From positions 1 to 29,744 of the forward strand of contig MCGO01000341.1 of assembly GCA_002104985.1 (NCBI GenBank): a stretch of DNA of 29,744 nucleotides. Reading direction: 5' to 3'. The position numbers and the translations under genes are program-made. Below, in pieces: positions 20,186-29,744 of this stretch. Under the pieces are notes generated by a model, which saw only the letters and a list, made by a program, of their open reading frames with translations, was not told where the DNA came from and made no database searches. The stretch comes from Rhizoclosmatium globosum. Its lineage: Eukaryota; Chytridiomycota; Chytridiomycetes; Chytridiales; Chytriomycetaceae. Numbering within the stretch: the stretch's first letter is position 1; each line of letters opens with the position of its first letter.

Positions 20186-20579
20186 TTTTTGGTGGTGTGA
20201 GGACGAGGGAGCTTTTATGCTCTCTTTTTAGGTTATTTGTTAGGGTAGAAGCTGGAATAAATAGTAATGTGATAGTGCGAGCGCATGTTTTTGGGGATTG
20301 ACTTGAGACCATACGTTGCACTTTATTTGCAAATATTTGAGTCTATTAGAAGGTACGAAATTGTTCTTGTCTGCGAGTGTGTTTTTCTTGTGTGAGTACG
20401 TAGGAGGAACGAAAAGATCGAGAAGGGTAGGACGTCGTTTTTAATTCAAGTTCTTGGGGAAACTAAAGTGAAGAAAAGCGGCTGAGTTTAGAAACAACGA
20501 AAGAAAATAGGGACACAACATAGAACAAATGGGAAGCAAAAAAGACGTGCTATTGAAATATTAAGGAGGGAAACAATGC
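20186..20579. other. Convergent 3' regions of K (+) and carbonic anhydrase L (-)
   Basis: About 390 bases. AATAAA at 20256-20261 suits K. No canonical AATAAA for L was seen on the minus strand. No gene was recognised. Confidence 0.45.
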
Positions 20580-21718
20580 TTACGCAGACTTGTTGACATC
20601 TGGGTCAGGGTACAAGTTGTAGATGGCGTCAAACTCCTTAGTTTCACCCTTCCAGTCAACATCCAACTTCTTGAGTTCACCAGCGGCAGGGTCAAACACG
20701 AGACCATGGATACGTGGAGTAGCGAACCCAGTCTCCTTAAACGACTTCATACGAAGACGTTGGACGGAACCAGTCTTGAGAATGTTGAGACATTGCTCTT
20801 GGACGTTGAGTTCGACGAGACGGCGGTGACGGTCTTCGGAGTCAGGAATCTTTGTGAGTTCGGTGTTGTGGAGACGGGCGACATCACGAATGTTTCTGAG
20901 CCAGTTTTCAATGATTCCGTGGTCCATTTGCTTGTGGGCGCCTCGGACGGCTCTAATTAATTTGTATTAGTTTTAGCATCTAGTTGGTTAAGTGTTGGAA
21001 CAGGGTTCGTACGACAACGTGTTTTTGGTGGCTTCTGTTCTCACTCGCCATCCAGCGCACGCCATCCTCTCGTCTCACTGCCTGTTATAAATAGATCACT
21101 TGTCTACACTCTTCCACTGCTCCTCCAGTACACCCAATCACACACAATGTCGCTATCTATCCCAAAGCAAAGCAAAACAAACCGACACATACCCGCAGTC
21201 GTAGTGACCACACACGATAATGTGGGGCACCTGAAGCCTGTTCACGGCAAACTCGATGGCAGACATGACATTCAAGTCTGAGCCAGTGACCAGGTTTCCA
21301 ACGTTTCTGTGGATGAACAGATCGCCGTAGTTGAGGTTCATCAGGACAGTTGGATCGACACGCGCGTCGCAGCATCCAATATAGAGATAGTTTGGAGACT
21401 GGCCCTTTCCTTGATTTGTTTGTTAGTGGCAAACCTCCTAGGGACTCCTGGGAACTCCTAGGAACTCTTAAGTAAAAACACACCAATTCTGTTAAAGAAG
21501 TCCGGGTCTCTCTCGCGCATAATCGCGGCCCAGTTTCCGGAGCCTTCGATAATGTCCTTCAAGTCTGGATCAGAGCCCTTGAGCGACGCCTTTGCCTCGG
21601 GAGACAGCGTCTTTCCGTTGTTGACAAGGGGAAGCGAGTACGCACGGCTCGGTACTTGAACGGAAACACGCGGAACAACTCGGACACTCGATCGGATGGA
21701 ATGGAGGACAAACGACAT
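20580..21718 (-). CDS. Beta-class carbonic anhydrase, probably mitochondrial
   Basis: Beta-carbonic anhydrase, 274 aa, which interconverts CO2 and bicarbonate with zinc. Exons on the minus strand: 21718-21484, 21409-21193, 20952-20580. Zinc and active-site residues are in GCCDARVDP (Cys, with the Asp-Arg dyad) and in CGHYDCG (His and Cys); RNVGNLV and SAIEFAVNRL are also typical. The N-terminus MSFVLHSIRSSVRVVPRVSV is Arg/Ser-rich with no acidic residue, like a mitochondrial presequence, and the mature protein would start near YSLPLVNNG. The C-terminus ends YNLYPDPDVNKSA. Intron 1 is 74 nt. Intron 2 is 240 nt, long for this region, and falls inside the codon after CGHYDC. The frame is intact. 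L lies 226 bases downstream of RPA1's stop in the same direction. Confidence 0.93.
21086..21093 (+). promoter_or_regulatory. TATAAATA on the opposite strand inside the second intron of the carbonic anhydrase gene
   Basis: A perfect TATA-box sequence on the plus strand, 54 bases before an ATG at 21147 that sits in a CA-rich leader-like context. The frame from that ATG is short and unrecognised, so this may be chance or a remnant promoter. Confidence 0.25.
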
Positions 21719-21923
21719 TGGCTCGGTTTGAGTCTGTTTGGAGGATGGTTTTTGGGCGTCGAATTCCGTAGAACTTGTAAAATGGCCACCCAATCAGCCC
21801 CCGGGGAATTGCGATCCAACTCAACCAGATCGAAGCTCGAATCTCCCCTTAAATTTAGGCTAATTGTACAACGACCTTACGTAATAATTGAAAACTGGAG
21901 GAAACAACGAGTAACAATAGTAA

Positions 21924-21929
21924 TTTATT
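21924..21929 (-). promoter_or_regulatory. Polyadenylation signal of RPA1
   Basis: AATAAA on the minus strand, 16 bases past the stop codon of the RNA polymerase I gene. Confidence 0.45.
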
Positions 21930-21944
21930 TGGATATGGAGGTAC

Positions 21945-24900
21945 TTAGGCTGAAACAACCTTGTCCTTCATGATCCACCCTCCTCCGTTGGAAGCATCAT
22001 TGCTACTTCCTGCTACGTTCTCTACTGGCATCCGGATATCAAATGCTCCAGTTCCTCCTCGCACAACTTGTCCAAGAACAATTCTGGCAGATGGAGACTC
22101 CAGAGTATCCACATCTCCTGTAAGAGTAGCGGTTGTCAAGAACTTGGCCGTGGTTTCAAAGGACATTTGTGCGAATGGCGATGGATTCGAGTTCATACCA
22201 ATACGGTTGAAGGCTTTGTATCCTCCTTCGAACGTCTACATCAAAAGACGTTAGTCCCCAATTTAAGAACAAATTACTAGTAACGACAACGTACCATATA
22301 ATCAGCAATCAAACTCAAGTGACGACGATCAACATTAATACCATACACTCCAAACACAGACCCAATTTCTCCCATAATAGCAGCACGAGCAGCTTCAACT
22401 CCATACGTGTTCAACACAGCTGCAATATCGTTGGTATAGATATTGTTGACATCAATAATAGAGTTGAATTCCCACATCCCACGCAAGTTAATACCCTCTG
22501 TCCCCAAATTCTTGCTCGTGTCTTGTTCACTCTCATTCGGAAGTGGGTAACATTTCTTGATTCCAGGAATCTCATGGATGATCGCTGATTTACAGACTTG
22601 CTCTACAACAGCAACCATCAACAATTTACGTGTGGATGCGTCGAATTTGAGGTCGAGTTCACACCATCGCGCTTTCTTGGTCGTGTCGAAGCGGTAGTTT
22701 GTAATGTACTTTGTGGCGCCAGCGAGTCTGTCTCCACGGGTCTTGCCGTCGTCGTCGACTTCGTCGCCGCCGGCTCCAGTCATACCTTCGTCTTCGTCGT
22801 CTTCGGCGGCTTGTTGACGGTCAACGGATTTGATGACTTCTTCGTCTTCGTCGTCGGGGGCGTCGTAGGTGGCCATTTGGGATCGGTTACGAGACTTTTT
22901 GGCGGCTGTGGCGTCGTCTTCGTCTCCCACGTCAGAGTCGTTGGCGCCGTCATCGTCTAAATCATCTTGCTCATCGTCTTGAGCGTTGGCTGAGCCTTTA
23001 CCCTTCTTGGAGTTACTGCTCTTCTTTTCCACTGGCTCATCATGCTCATCGTCACCACCCGCATTCTTTTTCGCAGCGCTCTTCTCTAATCCTTCGAAGG
23101 CACCAAGAGCTTCACCAATCTGGCTTTCAGCAACTTCTTCAGTCTTGCTTCTCGCCTTCAACTCCTTGGCAATGGCTTTATCCAACTGCAAGGCGAACCG
23201 CTTCTCAATGATATCAGCGAGCTTTGCAGGTTGGATTCCATGCTGAGCCTCGTAAGCTTCACGTGGCCAGAACTGTAACCGCACAGTGAGGAGCTTGTGT
23301 CGTGAAGAGCCAGTGTTGACAAGTCGCTCCTTGACAGTTACTTTCTCCATGATATCAGCCAAGCAAACACGAGAAATCGCTTTCGCAAGAATCTCGCCTT
23401 CAGCCATGCTCACATCTGGGAGAAGTGGGAGTCTCATGAGTGGAGTCTTGATCTTTGCAGAGGCTGTCATGACAAGCTCACGAAGACGTGGAATACCAAG
23501 CGTCACGTTCTTGGCTCCGAAACCGGCAAAGTGGAAAGTGTTGAGTGTCATCTGTGTGGATGGTTCTCCGATAGATTGAGCAGCAAGGAGTCCGACGGCT
23601 TCTCCGGGTCGACGAGAGAGTGTAGGTATTTGAGGTTCATGAGGATCTTGAACATTTTGCCTTGATGGGGGATTCACCATCCCATGCTTGTTGAGGGCGG
23701 GTGGAAGTTGGGTTTTTGCGTTCAAGGAGGCCGCCCTTGTTCTTCTCGACGTACTGTAATTAAGTGGCGTGAGACACGAGTTGAAGAATAAAATCAACAT
23801 ATACAAACCTCATCCAGCTGTTCTCGGAACGCCTCACTAACACTCCCCAAGTTTCTTCCAGGACTCAACACACTCATAACAGGGTCAACACAGTCAGGCG
23901 CCAACTCCCCTCCGCAACCTTCTTCCCCACCTTCTTCCAATACTTTCGCACACTCTCCGTATTCACAAACCCATTCTCCTCCAACTGCTCCGGCTTATAC
24001 CGCGATGCAAGCGCCCGGAAGTTCATTGCACAAAAGTCCATCTTAAACAACGTTTTCTGCTTCAAAATATCCAAACAATCTTCACCATACTGGAACTGCA
24101 ACACAGATCCATCCGAGTCTCGGACAGTGTTATCGTAGTGCACCGGAGACCTTCCAAGTGCTTGATGAGACAACGTTGGAGGTATCCGGAACGAGACGTT
24201 TTGACAGCCGTGTCGATAAGTCCTTCTCGACCGGCCATACAGTGGAAAAAGTACTCTTGCGGCTTGATACCTGTCAAGAAACGGCCTGTAATGTACCTCC
24301 TGCACGAGCGCTTGGATCAAACGCGCGGAACGAGGGGAGGGTCTTTCCGGAGACCATTGTGGGTACACGACGGCCTTCCAGTTCTTGTTGTCCGAGGAGA
24401 CATGAGATTTGGGAGACGTTGACTCCGGATCCTTTGGCTCCTGAGACGGTCATGACTTGCATGTTGTTCTTTGGGAAGGGTTTGAGGAGGTGTCCTGGGA
24501 TACAAGCGGCGATGATTCAGAGGTGAGTTTGTTTGTACGTGATTTCATGGATCCATCCATTCCCGCCATCTTGTCGTTATCACGAAGGACGGTTTCCATC
24601 TTTGCGCGGAGGGTCGCGCTTTCAAGGGTCTCCTTTTCAGGCATATCTTCCTTGATCTTTTTGCTGGGCTTTGGCATACCCACAAACTCCATCGCGGCTT
24701 CGCGACCCATTCCTTTACTGGTTTCCATGAGGCCTTTACGGATACGGTCTCCTTCCTCGGTGAGTCGCAAATCGTCCATACGACAGGTGAATCCAAAGAA
24801 TTGGAGGTAATGTGTGAACAAACGTCCAAACATACTCAATAGCTTTCCAGCGTATACGGCACCATAGACTTCGTAAACGGCGTGCACAAGACCACCGTCG

Positions 24901-27822
24901 GCGGCTCCGAATTGAGACTTGTCGAGAATACCGGTGAGGAGGTTTCCACTCATAACCAGAACTTGGTTCTCTTCAGGGGCAGCACCGTCCCAAGCCTTAG
25001 CAGGGATCTTGGACTTAGAGATCAAGTTGATTGGAACCTTTTCGTAAGTCAAGTTCAAGAGAATCGTAGAAATCTATCCATTCAAACTTTGTTAGATACC
25101 CCTTTTGAATAACACACAACAATCTACTTACAACTTGCTTTCCAGTCCAAAGCTTCTTTGGCTTCATAACAGCAGGAGGCAAAGTCATAACCTTCCCTCT
25201 CCACCCAACTTCAACCTCTCGTTCGATATTTCCGTTTCCAATACCTCCACCCTTGAACGCAGGTTCAGGTCTCAAACCGTTGTACACGAGTTGCATGTAC
25301 AACTCCTTGGTCAAGAATGTGTCTCGGATGTCATGTCTACACCGGCGTCAACGTGATCTTGGATGAGACCACGGAGAACACCACCGTCGGTTGGGACAAG
25401 GTATTGTTGGTCGTACGCGCGATGAGCATGGCTTCGGCACGGGCGAGGTCGTTTTGGGGAAGTGGATGTTCATTTCGTCTCCATCGAAATCGGCTAATTA
25501 AGCAAGTTAGTATGATGGGAAGAAACGGTGGGGTGAAGAGAGACGAACCGTTGTAAGTGTTACAGTTGGCGTAGTGCATACGAATGGTCTTTTCTCCTGG
25601 AAGGATACGGGCAGTGTGGGCCATCATGGAGGGCTTGTGCAGTGTTGGTTGACGGTTCAGAATCAAAAAGTCTCCGTTACGCAAGTGTCTGTAGACTTTC
25701 TTGTTTTGGTGTGGAACCTTGGTGACTATGAGCAGAGTTAGAAACCTGTTTCAGCATTTTCAATTATAAAGAACTTACCATCAGATCCATCAGTTACAGT
25801 TGGAGTCAAGAGCTGGTTCGCAATTGCGGTACGACCAGCTTCATCAAACTGCTCCAAGTTAATCAAACGTCCATCTTCGTTCTGCACAAATGAAGCTCCA
25901 GGCCACTTCTTGGGTCCATTCACAACGTGTTCACGCAGAGTCGCAAAGTTGTGATGCGTCACAGCTTCAGGATACGTCAACTTGCTCGCAAACACAGGTG
26001 GGATACCGATTTCGTTCGTCTCAATGTATGGGTCCGGTGAAATAACAGATCTCGCAGCGTAGTTGACACGCTTACCCATCATGTGTTTACGGAACAGACC
26101 TTCCTTCTTTTCCAAGAGCTGACGAACACCTGGTGGAGGGATCTGACCCATCTTGCAGGTGCACGAGCGGAATCAATGAGGTAGTTGACTTCCTCTTGGA
26201 GCTTGATACATCCGTTACCGATTTTGACGAGGTAGTTGGAGAGTTTGAGTTGGTCTTCTGCGGAGATTTTGGATCCCTTTGCGGCAGAGTAGATTCGCTC
26301 GGATTCGGCTTTCCATTCGACACGTTGTTGGCGGATGAAGGCGTTTGCTTTCAGAATTTCGGTCAAGTGCAAGTTTTGGGCGTCTTCAAAGACCATGTCA
26401 CCCATTTTGGAGGCTGGACGGAAACGGGAGGGGGGTACTGCGACAACTTCCAAGAAGAAGATGTGGGGGGATGTGACACGGCCCTTTTGATGACCTGCGC
26501 GGCGAAGGTCTGGAGAGGTTCCGAAAACCATGTTCAAGATTTTGGCGTCGCGTTGGAAGAGGAGGTTGATGTGGGCACGGACCTCGGAAGATGAAAGGTA
26601 ACGAGCTTTGTCGAGTTCTTCTTCTTCAAAGACCTTGCTCGATAGCATCCTTTTCTTCTTGGTCAGAGTCTTCTTCAATAACCTTGGTTGATCAAGGGCC
26701 TCCGCACCAAGATCGGCTCCACGCAGAGCCTTTTGCAAATCAGCTTCATCGCCAATATCATCTCCTTGAGTCGCAAGAACACGACCGCCTTCACCAAACA
26801 AAGGCTCGAAAGTGAGTCTTTTGCCTTCATGCTGACTTTCGCCTTCTCTGGCAACTCCTTCTCGAAAATCTTGTGCATACCCTCCTTCTGAACTTTGGAG
26901 AAACACCGCGACAGTTTCCACAACCGGCTGGAGGAATCGCCGCCAAGAACTGACGTTCGAGTTTTCTGAGCATATCAGTGGCAAGAGTTCCCTTTGCTTC
27001 AGTTGACTTTTCAGCCTCGGCAACGGTCATACCGGCTGCTCGAGCTTCTCGGCCACGTACTTTTCAATTTCGGTATCATGGCTTCCTGGGTACGAGGCTT
27101 TGCAGCAAGAACTCGTTGATGATGTTGTCGTTGGTGAGTCATCCATACGGTCGATTCCGTTATCATCCTCATCATCTCATCATCATCGTCTTCTGCTTAT
27201 CTTCCGCAGCTTCCACATCTGCGATCGAAGTCTTCTTTGGTCCAGAAGAAGCGGCACCCGCTGTCAAACGAGTTAGTCATAAAATACGCGATCTGTTTTG
27301 AAAACAAATTACCGATTTTGGCAGGAACTTTCATCGCGATCCATTCGTCCAAGTTGACAGCATCTGCAAGAAGACCGGCTCTGAGCAAAAGGAACTTTGC
27401 GTGAAAGTGAGCGACTTGGAGACGGGACATGCGGGAGGTGGTGGCAGTAGTAGCAGAGGACTGCATCAGCTTATAGAGAGGGTGAATGTGACTGGGTTTA
27501 GCATGGTGTAAGGAGCTCAATGTGACCAAAGTGGCCAGGACAGGCTGAGTGAGACTGGTGACAGGTCGAACAGCTATTCGTACCCAATACCAAGTAAGTA
27601 TAAGCTAAAAAAAGGAGTAAAATAGGGCTGATCTAACCTGTCCTGGAACGAGAAGGGACCCAGGGCTGAGTCGTACAGTCCTCCCTTAGTTGGATGGTTA
27701 AGGGCATCCAGCAAGATCGGATTCGTGATTTGCTTCACGGACAGTTTCCTGATTTCATCGGGTGAATAGAACGAGAAGGACACGCCCGTAACTTGACGGT
27801 TTGTGATGCCTCCAGTTGCCAT
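21945..27822 (-). CDS. RPA1: DNA-directed RNA polymerase I, largest subunit (many single-base frame breaks)
   Basis: Largest catalytic subunit of RNA polymerase I, which makes pre-rRNA in the nucleolus. Exons I can place (minus): 27822-27638, 27573-27313, 27260-25779, 25725-25549, 25493-25132, 25073-23809, 23753-22295, 22235-21945; seven introns of 52-64 nt. Start: [20 protein letters not shown]. Clamp zinc site CSTCHQ...[10 protein letters not shown], then [40 protein letters not shown], the catalytic metal loop [34 protein letters not shown] with [30 protein letters not shown], an acidic Lys/Asp/Glu insert typical of Pol I, and a C-terminus with [13 protein letters not shown]. About 18 single-base breaks occur, for example near 27520, 27485, 27459, 27435, 26905, 26153, 25457, 25327, 24517, 24297, 23908, 23660 and 23607. 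Most are one base missing from a GG or CC run; one near 27435 is an extra C. The gene is almost surely functional in the organism. Confidence 0.9.
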
Positions 27823-28107
27823 TTGTGTGTTCAAACAAAAAAAAGAAAGAAGAAAAAGAGGAAAACTCGAGGTTACTACTAATCACTTACTCTTCTTGTT
27901 TGACTGGAATAGGAAGATCTTGTGCTCTTTAATTGTATTCATTGGTCGTGGATTAATCCAGTATCATTCCTCTCCATTTCAATCGAAGCTCGTTGATTGT
28001 ATATATGGGAACCCTGCCGCGGATGGATCCCAGCTATATAACTAGAATATAACATCATTCTAACAATTTCGTTAGCACATAATCATAGTTTTAATTTACA
28101 GCCAAAA
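27823..28107. promoter_or_regulatory. Shared divergent promoter of RPA1 (-) and the TRP-like channel (+)
   Basis: Only 285 bases separate the start codons of two divergent genes, so both promoters must lie here. It holds A-rich runs near 27835-27865 and TATATA-like sequence at about 28000-28050. No other gene was seen. Confidence 0.5.
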
Positions 28108-29744
28108 ATGACCACAAGGCAGGGGACATTCACATTGAACATGCGGCAAGAACCCGGCACCATCTCCGTTCCCACAACACCAATATCCCGTGAACAAACA
28201 ATACCAGAATACCCAACTGAGCCAATGCCCCAGGTCCGATCGGGCACCCTCGTTTCCACCAAATCAAACAAGGCCAATTCAACCCACTCCGAATCAATTC
28301 ACAACCAAAAGTTGCTCTTTATTCCGATGGAAACATGTGGGAAGCGATCGCATCGAGCAACATGGACAAAGTCAAACGCTTCGCAAAGGAGGATCTTGTT
28401 ACTTCTGATGGCTCCAATTTAGGGAAACGAGGTCTTTGTGAGCGTGGATCAAGCGGGGAGACTATCTTGCACCTGGCTTGCTTCAGGGGAAACAAGGAAT
28501 GCATCAGGTGGATTGCGGAGGAGTTTCCTGAGTTGATCAACGAAGGCCATATTCGGAAGAAGCGATACCTGGGGGAAACGGCTCTTCACTTGGCAGTTGT
28601 GAAGAGTGAAATTGGGGATATTGACATTGTCGAGTTTCTTGTTGAGAAGGGGTGAGTACAGTCCTGTGGATGGGTGGTATGGATTATTGATGAGGCTTAC
28701 ATCCAATAGCGCCAAAGTCAATGGTCCTCTTGCAATCGGAACAGAATTCAAGAATCCATACTATGAAGACCGATTAAACAGAGACGGGACATACAGACCA
28801 CTCGTTCGCAATCGGGAAATTGAGGACAGACACAATGACCGAGGACGAACCTACTTTGGTCAAACTGTTCTTCAATTTGCTGCTGCTTCCGGAAAAGACA
28901 AGATTCTTCGTTACCTTGTCGAAAATGAGAAGGATCCTGCTGATTTGACTGTCGCGGATCAATACCAAAACAATGTCCTTCACATCCTGGCATACCATGG
29001 ATACTTTAAGCAATTCGAATACATCAAAAACAGAAATGAAGCTGATATTAAAGCCGGGAAAACTACCGTGAATCTCATGAAGCAGCGGAATATGGATGCA
29101 TTGACTCCACTCCAAATGGGGGCTTCAGAGGCCATGTAGCTGTTCTTGACCAAATCAAGGAAAACACGTTTAAATTTGGAAAGGAATCTACGTTTCGTAT
29201 TCCAATCAACGAAATCGATCCTTTGTTGGAACATGAACCCCACTCCATTTTGCGAGAAACACCTTCCAGTGTCATTGAGCTCGCTCTTATGAACGACAAC
29301 AAAGAAATCATTTGTCATCGAGTAATAGACGCTCTTCTGAAATGGAAATGGGCTTTGTACGCCCGACAAATCTTTCTTGCACGAATGGCTGCAGCCATCT
29401 TCTTCACCGTTGTCCTCACCTTATCCATTTCACTTCAACCATTCACACTCTCCGAACGTAAAGCTTACGTTGGTTTCCAAAACACCATCCGCCTCGTCTC
29501 AGAAGTCCTCACCTGGCTCATCGCATTCCTTCTCGTCATTCTCGAACTTCGTGCATTTCGACTACGTTATAACCAAGCCACGGATTTTTTGACACAAGTT
29601 ACCATATTGCACGGGCCCGCGTGCGTTTGAGAAACTCACACAATGGACATTCACAAGCTTAACACTCATTCTCCCTATAATACGATTCGCATTCACAGCG
29701 AGTCCAGTCATTCAAGAAACCGCGATTCTACAAACGGAGAATAT
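28108..29744 (+). CDS. Ankyrin-repeat, TRPV-like membrane channel (3' end outside window)
   Basis: Probable cation channel of the TRP type, cut by the right edge. The start MTTRQGTFTLNMRQEPG at 28108 opens a disordered cytosolic N-terminus. Exon 1 ends at 28651 and exon 2 starts at 28710 (58-nt intron, giving VEKG-AKVNGPL). Ankyrin-type repeats follow: GETILHLACFRGNKECIRWI, LGETALHLAVVKSE...DIVEFLVEKGA, FGQTVLQFAAASGKDKILRY and NNVLHILAYHGYFKQFEYI. The phrase VNGPLAIGTEF...YFGQT between repeats resembles TRPV ankyrin domains. Then come a linker and hydrophobic helices (FLARMAAAIFFTVVLTLSIS; LVSEVLTWLIAFLLVILEL; FTSLTLILPIIRFAFTA). Pore and C-terminus lie beyond the window. Frame breaks of one base lie near 28327 (before DGNMWEAIASSN), 29127 (before GHVAVLDQI) and about 29612 (before AFEKLTQW). 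A non-TRP ankyrin membrane protein is the alternative. Confidence 0.7.

Noticed and set aside
434..27822. C-insertion RNA editing (as in Physarum mitochondria) to explain the many missing C residues
   Set aside because: The genes are nuclear with spliceosomal introns, G is also missing in sense (around 27180-27195 and 23908), and one site near 27435 has an extra C. Consensus errors in short G/C runs explain this better.
21945..27822. RPA1 as a pseudogene
   Set aside because: All catalytic and zinc motifs are intact on either side of each one-base break, splice sites are sound, and some breaks compensate each other around perfect motifs. True decay would also show substitutions in the motifs and stop codons within frames.
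1..29744. CRISPR arrays, insertion sequences, transposon ends or viral genes
   Set aside because: No spaced direct repeats, inverted terminal repeats with target duplications, transposase, reverse transcriptase or viral structural motifs were seen in reading both strands.

Overview
The window is nuclear DNA of a eukaryote, most likely a zoosporic (chytrid-type) fungus. This rests on dense GT-AG introns of about 50-60 nt, short intergenic gaps, fungal-type families (secreted M14 carboxypeptidases, DUF2235 hydrolases, DUF4436, beta-carbonic anhydrase, the RNA polymerase I large subunit), an ankyrin/TRP-type channel and a two-helix membrane sensor of a kind common in chytrids. The taxon is an inference, because no rRNA is present.

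Layout. 1-290 (+) is the C-terminal end of an M14 carboxypeptidase with a GPI-like tail. 434-6935 (+) is a tandem array of four DUF2235 alpha/beta hydrolase genes (A-D). A and B are frame-broken; C and D are intact and carry signal peptides. A tRNA-Gln(CTG) lies between A and B. 7306-9007 (-) is a secreted M14 carboxypeptidase (E) ending in a Thr-rich linker and a Cys-rich module. 9808-11247 (+) is a two-TM sensor-like protein with no output domain (G). 11293-13244 (-) is a third M14 carboxypeptidase (F), ending in a TM helix and cytosolic tail. 13363-18128 (-) is a tandem pair of large, unrecognised four-TM proteins (H, I). 18261-19426 (-) is a DUF4436 membrane protein (J). 19805-20185 (+) is a small, very basic, AT-hook-like protein ending in a CaaX box (K). 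20580-21718 (-) is a probably mitochondrial beta-carbonic anhydrase (L). 21945-27822 (-) is RPA1, the largest subunit of RNA polymerase I (M). 28108 to the right edge (+) is an ankyrin/TRP-like channel (N).

The left half reads as a secretion and cell-surface cluster: peptidases with three different C-terminal fates, secreted hydrolases and a surface sensor. The middle is a head-to-tail run of membrane proteins (J-I-H, then F). The right part is housekeeping.

A major caveat concerns sequence quality. RPA1, DUF2235 A and B, and the channel N carry many single-base frame breaks, nearly all losses within GG or CC runs. C, D, F, H, I, J, K and L (more than 10 kb of coding) have none. Because an essential single-copy gene is hit in the same way, I read most breaks as consensus errors rather than pseudogene decay. 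Exon joins were worked out by eye from splice sites and paralogue comparison.
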